A stretch of DNA of 5,818 nt from Deltaproteobacteria bacterium (lineage in GTDB: Bacteria > Desulfobacterota_D > UBA1144 > Nemesobacterales > N074bin48), in the NCBI GenBank assembly GCA_004356685.1, contig SMWS01000084.1:1-5818 (forward strand), read 5' to 3'. The position numbers were made by a program, and so were the translations under genes. Of this stretch, positions 1-4,890 are shown in pieces (position 1 is the first letter of the stretch; each line of letters begins with the position of its first letter). Under the pieces are notes generated by a model. That model was not told where the DNA came from and made no database searches. It saw only the letters and a program-made list of their open reading frames with translations.

Positions 1-224
1 ACCCGACAACTAAAATAACATTCTACATTCCTCAATTAAGCTTTGTTTCAGTTAAAGTATTTGATGTATTAGGAAACGAAATTGCAAATCTTGTTAATGA
101 GGAAAAAGCTGCGGGAATTTATGAGATTAATTTTAACTCAAATAATCTATCAAGCGGAATATACTTCTACCAATTGAGAGCAGGCTCTTTTGTTGAGACT
201 AAGAAGATGTTGCTACTAAGATAA
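1..224 (+). CDS. C-terminal end of a T9SS-secreted protein (type A sorting domain), 5' partial
   Basis: This is the last 73 codons of a gene entering from the left edge, read in the frame starting at base 3 (PTTKITFYIPQ...) and ending at TAA 222-224. The visible part is a Por-secretion-system type A sorting domain. It opens with the usual (N)P-x-T-x-I-x-F-x-I-P strand, continues with 'VKVFDVLGNEIANLV' and 'AAGIYEINFN', then 'NLSSGIYFYQLRAG', and ends in a basic 'ETKKMLLLR' tail. In this family the domain is a small beta-sandwich recognised by the type IX machinery, which carries the protein across the outer membrane and usually removes the domain. The secreted cargo lies outside the window, so its function is unknown. 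The first two bases (ac) would complete an Asn codon, giving the typical NP start. Family and frame are clear, and the tail resembles Ignavibacteria proteins. Confidence 0.93.
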   Translation, partial: PTTKITFYIPQLSFVSVKVFDVLGNEIANLVNEEKAAGIYEINFNSNNLSSGIYFYQLRAGSFVETKKMLLLR

Positions 225-230
225 AATATT

Positions 231-250
231 AAAAAGTAAGGCTTATTTTT
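231..250 (+). terminator. Weak AT-rich hairpin after the T9SS gene
   Basis: Seven bases after the stop codon, AAAAAGTAA and TTATTTTT can pair around a short GGC loop, with one G-T wobble. The stem's right arm is itself the T tract. It would resemble an intrinsic terminator usable in either direction, but the stem is short and almost all A-T, so this is a weak call. Confidence 0.22.
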
Positions 251-310
251 ATCAAAATAATTTCTAATAATTAGTTCACCTTACTATTCAGAAGATATTA
301 AGAAATATTC

Positions 311-341
311 TTTGAATTTAAAATTTATGTTTATAGTTTTC
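311..341 (+). promoter_or_regulatory. Bacteroidota-type promoter candidate for the lipoprotein gene
   Basis: TTTG at 311-314 is followed after exactly 19 bases by TAGTTTTC at 334-341. The Bacteroidota housekeeping pattern is TTTG-N19-TAnnTTTG, so only the last base departs from it. Transcription would start near 348 and leave a leader of about 45 bases before the ATG at 393. It is the only such match seen upstream of the gene, but AT-rich DNA produces these patterns by chance. Confidence 0.35.
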
Positions 342-392
342 CATAAAACCACCTAATCATATAGTTATACACTTACAAGAAGGATAACAACA

Positions 393-989
393 ATGATCAC
401 CAATTGCTTATCCCGTGCCATCTCGGTCGCACTCGTTTCGCTTGCAGTATTGCTCTTGCAGGGCTGTTCACAGAAAATCAAACCTGGGCAGATCGATCTC
501 TTTCCTAAGGACATTACACTCGTTGAGGACTATCCGGGCGTCTACGAGCTCCATATGGTATGGGGGTTCATGTCCCAGGATTCTCCACTCTACGAATTCG
601 AGGTCGCTGTCGACATCGACGGCCGTCCTGTCCATACCGGACGCATAAAGGTCAACGCCAAGGGGAGATCAGGCAATTGTAAGGGAGAGTCCAACTGCAG
701 TAGCAAGACCTGTCCTAAGATCGAAATTACCTACAACATCTTCGGAGAGGAGGATCAATGGGAATGGGACGGCGGGTGCGTTAGTTTTAGAGAGGAGTTC
801 AACGACCCAACCCTCGACGAGGAGTGCTACTGCTGGTATACCTCAAAGAGTGATTGCAGGTATATCGCCAGCATAGGGAAACCAGAAGGCTCTGTTCTCA
901 CCGTTCACATTGATTCGAAAAACGAGGTGCTTGAGATATCCGAGGAGAACAACGTGATCAGGCTGTCCTTGGAGAAGGCATCGAAGTGA
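393..989 (+). CDS. Secreted lipoprotein with CARDB-like C-terminus and Cys-rich insert
   Basis: This 198-residue protein of unknown function has a lipoprotein signal peptide: a short basic start, a hydrophobic stretch at about 9-22 and the lipobox LQGC with the lipid-accepting Cys25. The mature protein should be anchored to a membrane facing the periplasm or cell surface. The start is supported by AAGAAGGA at 377-384, eight bases before the ATG. The C-terminus 'VHIDSKNEVLEISEENNVIRL' (about 171-191) resembles the last strands of CARDB/Ig-like adhesion domains, which often end in D-x-N-x-V-x-E-x-x-E-x-N-N. Residues about 73-90 look like an earlier strand pair. Between them sits an insert with seven cysteines (96, 102, 107, 129, 145, 147, 155), suggesting disulfides or metal binding. 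Base composition is strikingly foreign: 31/60 G+C at 481-540 and 36/60 at 601-660, against 16/60 at 4021-4080. This suggests transfer. It converges on the minus-strand HAD gene. Confidence 0.8.
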   Translation: MITNCLSRAISVALVSLAVLLLQGCSQKIKPGQIDLFPKDITLVEDYPGVYELHMVWGFMSQDSPLYEFEVAVDIDGRPVHTGRIKVNAKGRSGNCKGESNCSSKTCPKIEITYNIFGEEDQWEWDGGCVSFREEFNDPTLDEECYCWYTSKSDCRYIASIGKPEGSVLTVHIDSKNEVLEISEENNVIRLSLEKASK

Positions 990-1006
990 ACGCACTCCTC
1001 GTCGAG
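813..1006. repeat. Exact 15-base inverted repeat across the lipoprotein 3' end
   Basis: CTCGACGAGGAGTGC at 813-827, inside the coding sequence, is the exact reverse complement of GCACTCCTCGTCGAG at 992-1006, which starts two bases after the stop codon. The arms are separated by 164 bases. A shorter local hairpin, CACTC/GAGTG at 993-1008, overlaps the right arm. In the mRNA the arms could pair and enclose the last 54 codons. No T tract follows, so it is not a standard terminator. Confidence 0.7.
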
Positions 1007-1027
1007 TGGAAGAAAATTAGGTCCCGT

Positions 1028-1157
1028 AGCATAATAAAAATTTCCGCAGTCGCTCTCGTCTCAGCTGGCACTCCCTCCCTTTGGTCGGCAGCTGGCTTCG
1101 CTCCCATTTTGCCTCCTTATTTGAAGCAAAGTCGTCGGTAAAAAATCGCTTTATGCT
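1028..1157. repeat. GC-rich foldable intergenic element (element A), attC-like
   Basis: The element is bounded by an exact 7-base inverted repeat, AGCATAA at 1028-1034 and TTATGCT at 1151-1157. Inside is GC-rich, non-coding-looking sequence holding an imperfect direct duplication: CAGCTGGC at 1062-1069 followed by a CTCCC run, and CAGCTGGC again at 1089-1096 followed by CGCTCCC. Because CAGCTG is its own reverse complement, the copies can also pair as a hairpin. It begins 15 bases past the stop of the minus-strand HAD gene, where an integron attC site would sit behind a cassette gene. I could not place canonical RYYYAAC/GTTRRRY core sites, so 'attC-like' is an inference from shape and position. 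Confidence 0.45.
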
Positions 1158-1171
1158 TTCATTTCTAATGA

Positions 1172-1621
1172 TTATTTATTCTCTAATATTTCCCTCGCTT
1201 GATAATAGTGTTCAGCTTGCATACCAAAATGTAAATTTGTTCTAACAAATTTATTTATTTGCTCTTTCAACATATTAGTATCATCATCCAGTATTACGTA
1301 ATTATCTATATCTGCTTGTTTATCTAACCACATCTTTATTTCTGTACCCCTATGGTTTGGATAAACTTGAGGTGTTTTCCAATCTTTATGCAGATACTTT
1401 CTAAGCCCGCTCTTTTTTAATTCCTTATCTAACAATTGTACTGCACCAAATCGCCACGTAGAAGATATAACAATCTTTGCTGCAAACTCCTCCACAAGTT
1501 TAATTATTATTTTTACTGCTTCAGGGTCGAAGCGATCCCAATTAACATCACTCCTGTCAACAGATTTGTAATACACTTCGGAATTCAATACACCGTCTAT
1601 GTCGAGAAATATTATATTCAG
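1172..1621 (-). CDS. HAD-superfamily protein, Swiss Army Knife RNA-repair-like; CTG start proposed
   Basis: Read from CTG at 1621 to TAA at 1174-1172, this encodes 149 residues beginning (M)NIIFLDIDGVLNSEVYY. It is a small haloacid-dehalogenase-fold protein: motif I is D7-I-D9-G-V (nucleophile and acid/base), the motif II region is ISSTWR at 52-57, RGTEIKMWL follows at 91-99, and the acidic motif IV is ILDDDTNM at 110-117. The C-terminus 'FVRTN...GMQAEHYYQAREIL' matches the closing helix of HAD domains described from Swiss Army Knife RNA-repair proteins, so a phosphatase or phosphoesterase acting in the cytoplasm is likely. The substrate is unknown. The first ATG/GTG/TTG-type start in frame is TTG at 1588, which would remove both catalytic aspartates. 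The frame is open from a stop at about 1672, with no ATG or GTG before motif I. AAAAGAG lies about nine bases before the CTG. Either CTG is used, or an ancestral ATG mutated and expression is reduced. Confidence 0.82.
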   Translation of the reverse strand: MNIIFLDIDGVLNSEVYYKSVDRSDVNWDRFDPEAVKIIIKLVEEFAAKIVISSTWRFGAVQLLDKELKKSGLRKYLHKDWKTPQVYPNHRGTEIKMWLDKQADIDNYVILDDDTNMLKEQINKFVRTNLHFGMQAEHYYQAREILENK

Positions 1622-1669
1622 AATATCTAACTCTTTTAATATGAAATTTAACTTATATTGTTCATAAAT

Positions 1670-1768
1670 TCATACTAACCATTTCTCATTCCGCTTCGTA
1701 AATTTCCTTTGTCGTCCCATCGCCTGTCCGCCCAACAAGTTGGTTTTTAATTCGCTCCATTCTACCAT
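1670..1768 (-). other. Purine-rich island with short open frames, possible gene remnant
   Basis: This stretch is richer in G+C than its surroundings and strongly purine-biased on the minus strand. Two overlapping short frames begin after an AAGGG sequence: 32 codons from ATG at 1768 to TGA at 1670 (MVEWSELKTNLLGG...) and 24 codons from ATG at 1760 to TGA at 1686 (MERIKNQLVGRTGDG...). The third frame is also open across much of it. It contains GTTGGGC (minus strand, 1734-1728), which fits the integron core pattern GTTRRRY, next to a CCAAC/GTTGG mini-hairpin. I do not recognise a protein. It could be a decayed gene end, a conserved non-coding element, or the upstream boundary of the HAD gene cassette. 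Confidence 0.25.
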
Positions 1769-2078
1769 CCCTTAATAAAAAAATAATTGTTCAAAATAGA
1801 TTGTCACACTCTTCGATACCAAAAAGATGTTGCCAACTTTTTATCACAAATATTTTTTATAAACTCATTGGTGTTAAAAGGATAAAGCTATCTGTTCTTT
1901 ACTTATTCTTAAGCTTTACCATTTAACGATTTAGTTTAATAGAACCCCAAATGATAAACCCACTTAACATTTTTTTGACTCACCTCATCATTACATTGTC
2001 AGCCAGTATTACATAATAAACATTATGCAACTAACTAAGGCAATCCCAACACATACTTTGTAATTCTATCTAAGTCGC
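1769..2078. other. AT-rich intergenic stretch, no gene seen
   Basis: About 310 bases with stop codons in all frames I followed and no recognisable protein. The only structure noted is a small perfect hairpin at 2012-2027. It may be decayed sequence or spacer between mobile units. Confidence 0.5.
2012..2027. repeat. CATAAT/ATTATG hairpin
   Basis: CATAAT at 2012-2017 and ATTATG at 2022-2027 form a perfect 6-base stem around an AAAC loop. The same CATAAT word recurs in element A (1030) and in the arms of element B (2089-2094 as ATTATG; 2111 and 2215), so it may be a displaced copy of an element arm. No T tract follows on the plus strand. Confidence 0.4.
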
Positions 2079-2246
2079 ATAACGTGGCATTATGTAAACT
2101 CGGCACGAAACATAATAGCTTCACCTGCGCTCCGTTCGGGTGCATGGCACAAGCCGTCCTTCGGTTTTGGCTTTTGTGCACTGCACCCTCGCTCCACTCA
2201 CATTTGTCAATAAGCATAATAGACCATTTGTAACATCGTGTGTTAT
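2079..2246. repeat. Large nested hairpin (element B), attC-like
   Basis: Three layers of inverted sequence are visible. The outer layer is ATAAC 2079-2083 with GTTAT 2242-2246. The middle layer is GTGG 2084-2087 plus ATTATG 2089-2094, pairing with CATAAT 2215-2220 plus CCAT 2224-2227, with unpaired bases between the two blocks. The inner layer is a long arm, 2138-2155 (GGGTGCA, GCACAA, GCC) with 2169-2188 (GGC, TTGTGC, TGCACCC): 16 pairs interrupted by a 2x2 mismatch and a TT bulge, closing on a loop that contains CCTTCGG. Split outer boxes around a variable inner hairpin are the shape of an integron attC recombination site, and about 168 bases is within the reported range. The terminal boxes (GCATAAC, GTTATCT) deviate from RYYYAAC/GTTRRRY, so the class remains uncertain. 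Confidence 0.5.
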
Positions 2247-2650
2247 CTTTTTATTCGTTTTCCTTTCTATTGCTTCCCCGGTACTTTAGTGCACAAAATG
2301 GTAACCACCTGGTGCACGAGTTCCGTTATTAAGTGTTCATAATGAAGACCAGCATTCTTCTGCAAATAAATGCGGACATATGGGCGGCAATAGTTTATTT
2401 CTGCTAAGTTCGTTTGATTTTAGATTGAAATCTCAAGATTCAAAAAGTATTAGTCAAATAATAGCTTGATTTTACATAATCCTTATATGGAACTATTTAA
2501 AACTCCACTCTCTATTTGCTACATCAAAAGATTGAAATTATATCTTTTTTCAATTGGTACTATTGTTGTCTTAACCACTTACACACAAGCAATATTATCT
2601 CTCTCGTTTGTCCATCTTATTATTGCTGAAATGTTCATTATAAGTGTTAA
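2247..2650. other. Intergenic stretch with one dyad and no convincing gene
   Basis: About 400 bases between element B and the open frame of the AbiJ-type fragment. It holds the GTGCAC dyad at 2289-2317 and a CATAATGAAGACC word at 2338-2350 that echoes CATAATAGACC at 2215-2225. A hydrophobic 68-codon open frame (TTG 2466 to TGA 2672) lies here; its composition and lack of any ribosome site make it doubtful. The missing N-terminal half of the AbiJ-type gene is not present in any frame I read. Confidence 0.45.
2289..2317. repeat. GTGCAC-bounded dyad
   Basis: GTGCAC at 2289-2294 and GTGCAC at 2312-2317 flank a partly symmetrical core with GGTaACC at its centre. Each half compared with the reverse complement of the other agrees at about 13 of the first 18 positions. 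The symmetry would suit a dimeric regulator or a small hairpin. GTGCA also occurs in the inner arm of element B (2176-2180), so it may instead be a fragment of a related element. Confidence 0.4.
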
Positions 2651-2668
2651 GGAAATATTGTTTATCAG

Positions 2669-3043
2669 TTGACTATATCAAAACATTTGAGAACTGCTCT
2701 TACATTGTTATCAAAAAAACCCAAGCCAGATTACAGGAATTCAATTAAAGAATCAATTAGTTCGATTGAATCACTTGTAAAACAAATTACTGGCAAAGAA
2801 GATGGTGGGCTTGCCCAGGCGCTCTCAATTCTTGATAAGAAGGTAAAATTTCATGGTGCATTCAAGTCTGGTTTGTTAAATTTTTATGGATATACAAGTG
2901 ATGAGGGTGGTATTAGGCACGCTATTTTAGAAGAAAAAGATATAGGATTTGATGAAGCAAAGTATATGTTGGTATCTTGTTCTGCACTTGTGAATTTTTT
3001 AATAGCTAAGGCTGAGAAGGCGGGGTTGCTGAAAGATGGATGA
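2669..3043 (+). CDS. C-terminal fragment of an AbiJ-type abortive-infection protein, 5'-truncated
   Basis: The 124 residues match the conserved C-terminal half of phage-defence proteins annotated with an AbiJ-NTD4 domain: 'KHLRTALTLLS...PDYRNSIKESISSIE' (5-34), 'ITGKEDGGLAQALSIL' (40-55), 'NFYGYTSDEGGIRHAILEE' (71-89) and 'EAKYMLVSCSALVNFLIAKAE' (96-116). In full-length relatives this follows an N-terminal domain of roughly equal or larger size, absent here. The frame is open only from a TAA at 2648-2650, and the sequence before that is unrelated. The nominal TTG start at 2669 has no well-placed ribosome site: AAGGA at 2649-2653 lies 15 bases away. The coding part is well preserved with no internal stop, so either the break is recent or the short protein is still made. 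The match rests on remembered family wording, and whether this half is a HEPN-type helical bundle is uncertain. Its end overlaps an ATG (3036) in frame with the next gene. Confidence 0.65.
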   Translation: MTISKHLRTALTLLSKKPKPDYRNSIKESISSIESLVKQITGKEDGGLAQALSILDKKVKFHGAFKSGLLNFYGYTSDEGGIRHAILEEKDIGFDEAKYMLVSCSALVNFLIAKAEKAGLLKDG

Positions 3044-3116
3044 ACTTAAAAAATTAGAAGCATATGTAATAAATGATATTAAATTTATTCTTCTACTAAT
3101 AAATGGGTACAGAAAA

Positions 3117-3656
3117 ATGAACAACAAAAAAATATTTTTTGTAATTGTTATTTCTCTTTCTTTTTATTGTAGCGATAACTTCTCTCAATCTAACTGGTCT
3201 GTTTTTGAAGAGACCAATATCAAGGGAACTGTTAGCGGTTCAGTAAATAATGGCCACATATTTAAAACAGCTTCTGGGAATATTTATGAAGTTATTGGTT
3301 ATCCCTATGAATATGTTTATGAATATAGTCCCGATGTTTTAGTGTTAAGAAATGGTGAATTGTATAAATTAATAATCGATGGATTCGATGAACATTTAGA
3401 ATGTAGGTTGCTTAACAGTGGTAATACATCAAGTTCAGCTTCAGTAGTTGAATCATTTATAGATGGGGAATTCGAAGGGTTTGAAGGGGAAACTATCATT
3501 AAATTAATGAATGGGCAAATTTGGCAACAAGCAGAATATTATTATTACTATTACTATGGTTATATGCTTCCTGTATTAATTTATCAATCAAGCTCTGGGT
3601 TCAAGATGAAGGTTGAAGGCATCGATGAAGCAATTGGAGTAGTTCAACTAAAGTAA
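3117..3656 (+). CDS. Exported tyrosine-rich protein with two copies of one domain
   Basis: This 179-residue hypothetical protein starts at ATG 3117, chosen because it begins a normal signal peptide: MNNKK, a hydrophobic run at 6-17, and a polar end 'SDNFSQ' with likely cleavage near Q24. An in-frame ATG at 3036 would add 27 residues before the signal and overlap the previous stop by eight bases; I consider it less likely. The mature part contains two similar units. Unit 1, about 46-99, reads GHIFKTASGNIYEV, then an alternating YPYEYVYEYSPDVLVL, and ends KLIIDGFDEHLECRLL. Unit 2, about 125-179, reads ETIIKLMNGQIWQQ, then seven tyrosines (141-147), then LPVLIY and KMKVEGIDEAIGVVQLK. Unit 2 resembles a small family of exported hypothetical proteins ('NGQIWQQ...Y.Y.Y..P.VLIY'). 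No catalytic motif is visible, so a beta-rich binding or structural role is a guess. Cys18 lacks a proper lipobox. Confidence 0.8.
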   Translation: MNNKKIFFVIVISLSFYCSDNFSQSNWSVFEETNIKGTVSGSVNNGHIFKTASGNIYEVIGYPYEYVYEYSPDVLVLRNGELYKLIIDGFDEHLECRLLNSGNTSSSASVVESFIDGEFEGFEGETIIKLMNGQIWQQAEYYYYYYYGYMLPVLIYQSSSGFKMKVEGIDEAIGVVQLK

Positions 3657-3969
3657 AATTTGATTCAACCAAGTGTGAACGGTTAAGTAAACTGTTATAA
3701 CAGAAAATGTGCAAATCAGTTATAAACTTCTTCAAACTCCATTAACTAAAATTTATAAACATTACTTGCCAATCGTTCAGTTTATATTTATTGCCTTACA
3801 ATCGATACAATACTCTTAATAATACTTCAGTAATAGACCGGAACATCTAAATATCCCGATCAATATGAAGGAACTATCATTCTACTGACAGTGATTTTTA
3901 TTATATTTGTCATAGCTTTTTTTGATGCTAAAATGAATATTTACTTATAAATATAATAGCTGTTAACTT
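3657..3969. other. AT-rich intergenic region with a perfect 12-base palindrome
   Basis: No gene is seen in these 313 bases; the short ATG frames run only about 7-12 codons. CTGTTATAACAG at 3692-3703 is a perfect palindrome and could be a protein-binding site, but it lacks a loop and T tract and so is not a terminator. A promoter candidate for the following gene lies at its right end. Confidence 0.5.
3907..3934 (+). promoter_or_regulatory. Promoter candidate for the FkbM methyltransferase gene
   Basis: TTGTCA at 3907-3912 and TAAAAT at 3929-3934 are each five of six matches to the sigma-70 boxes, 16 bases apart. The same place also reads TTTG (3906-3909), N19, TA..., in the Bacteroidota spacing, though the downstream box fits that pattern poorly. 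Transcription would start near 3941, giving a leader of about 29 bases to the ATG at 3970. Confidence 0.38.
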
Positions 3970-4761
3970 ATGTTCAGTTACTGTTCTAAAATGAAAAACT
4001 CTCCCATAATTTTTTTAAGAAAAGTAATAGTAGCCTTACTTCCAAATAATTTTAATTTGAGAACAAGATTATCCAATGGAGCAGTATTATCAGCTAAAAA
4101 CCGCGCTGGTTTTGGAGGTCGGGGGATTTTCATATATCGCGATTCAATAGAATCAGAGTTCGAACATTTGGAAAAATTCTTAGATTCATCTGGAGTATTT
4201 TTTGACATTGGTGCAAGTTCAGGAATGTATACTTTAAAAGCCGCTAAACACTTTCAAGACGATCATGGAATAGTTATAGCTTTAGAACCCTTTCCTACGA
4301 TGTTTTCCACTCTTTATCAGAATGTTAAGTTAAACAAATTAAATAATATTAGAATCAGAAATTGTTGTGCTGGTTCGTTTAATGGTAATTCAACATTATG
4401 GATGAATAATAACAAACCTAATGCCTTTAGCTTAATTAAAATGGATCAAGAAGCAGAGCAATTTTCATCTTTTACCGTCACTTTGGATGACCTATTTTCC
4501 TGGGAAGGGTTAAATCGCTTAGATTATATTAAAATTGATGTTGAAGGTACTGAGTACGAGGTAATAAAGGGAGCAAAAAATATAATAGAAAAATATCGAC
4601 CAATAATTCAAATGGAAATACTTGCAAAAGATCCTAGAATAGATTTAGATAAATATTCGGTATTTCAAGCTCCGAATAGTATTAATAAAATTTATATTCC
4701 CAATGAGAGCAATAAAATTCAAATTCCAAGTATGTTGGGTTGGGTGAAATTAGGGACATAA
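3970..4761 (+). CDS. FkbM family SAM-dependent methyltransferase
   Basis: The 263-residue protein has the Rossmann methyltransferase core of the FkbM family. The S-adenosylmethionine loop is VFFDIGASSGMYTL (76-89), followed by the acidic turn IALEPFP (103-109). The family signature is 'TLDDLF' (171-176) and 'LDYIKIDVEGTEYEVIKGA' (184-202), with the following strand 'RPIIQMEI' (210-217). Members O-methylate varied substrates such as sugars, glycans and polyketides. The substrate here cannot be read from the sequence, and no glycosyltransferase or polysaccharide gene lies beside it. The N-terminus (1-60) is the usual poorly conserved lead-in. Neither ATG 3970 nor the in-frame ATG at 3991 has a clear ribosome site, so the start is uncertain by seven codons. 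It stands alone, with more than 180 bases on either side, and appears to have its own promoter. Composition matches the AT-rich background. Confidence 0.9.
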   Translation: MFSYCSKMKNSPIIFLRKVIVALLPNNFNLRTRLSNGAVLSAKNRAGFGGRGIFIYRDSIESEFEHLEKFLDSSGVFFDIGASSGMYTLKAAKHFQDDHGIVIALEPFPTMFSTLYQNVKLNKLNNIRIRNCCAGSFNGNSTLWMNNNKPNAFSLIKMDQEAEQFSSFTVTLDDLFSWEGLNRLDYIKIDVEGTEYEVIKGAKNIIEKYRPIIQMEILAKDPRIDLDKYSVFQAPNSINKIYIPNESNKIQIPSMLGWVKLGT

Positions 4762-4846
4762 TCTTAATGCTTATAATGAATTGTAATTTACCGTAAATTT
4801 CATCTGTCGAAAACTTTTCCTATAGTTAATTTATTTATTGCTCAAT

Positions 4847-4862
4847 ATTGAATTGATTCAAT
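4847..4862. promoter_or_regulatory. Palindrome ATTGAATTGATTCAAT, operator candidate
   Basis: Two 7-base arms, ATTGAAT and ATTCAAT, are separated by TG, giving perfect dyad symmetry about 80 bases before the CBS gene. A second inverted repeat, ATTCTAT 4874-4880 with ATAGAAT 4898-4904, follows closely. Either could bind a dimeric regulator. AT-rich sequence yields such symmetry readily. Confidence 0.25.
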
Positions 4863-4890
4863 ATATAAAGGATATTCTATTTACAATTTC

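Noticed and set aside
415..648. 77-codon plus-strand frame inside the lipoprotein gene
   Set aside because: It is a shadow in another frame, Ser/Arg-rich with no domain; the lipoprotein frame has the signal peptide, lipobox and ribosome site.
1436..1630. Plus-strand frame opposite the HAD gene
   Set aside because: It is antisense to a clear HAD domain, with Tyr/Ile-rich low-complexity content.
1728..1734. GCCCAAC (minus GTTGGGC) as a definite integron core site
   Set aside because: A single 7-base match to a degenerate pattern; I could not find its partner box at the proper distance, and ATCTAAC matches also occur by chance inside the HAD gene.
2035..2217. 60-codon minus-strand open frame (MLIDKCEWSEGAVHKSQ...)
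   Set aside because: It is simply the translation of the nested hairpin element B; the symmetrical GC-rich arms create the open frame and there is no ribosome site or recognisable domain.
2466..2672. 68-codon hydrophobic plus-strand frame overlapping the AbiJ-type fragment by TTGA
   Set aside because: It has a TTG start, no ribosome site and low-complexity I/L/F composition expected from AT-rich DNA. The overlap looks like translational coupling but is not enough on its own.
3036..3116. ATG 3036 as start of the tyrosine-rich exported protein
   Set aside because: It would put 27 residues, including a second hydrophobic stretch, in front of a normal signal peptide that starts at ATG 3117.
3160..3175. 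Lipobox at Cys18 of the tyrosine-rich protein
   Set aside because: The preceding residues SFY do not fit the [LVI]-x-[GAS]-C pattern; cleavage after the later SQ is more plausible.
3978..4208. Minus-strand frame opposite the FkbM methyltransferase
   Set aside because: The plus strand carries the conserved SAM-binding motif over the same bases.
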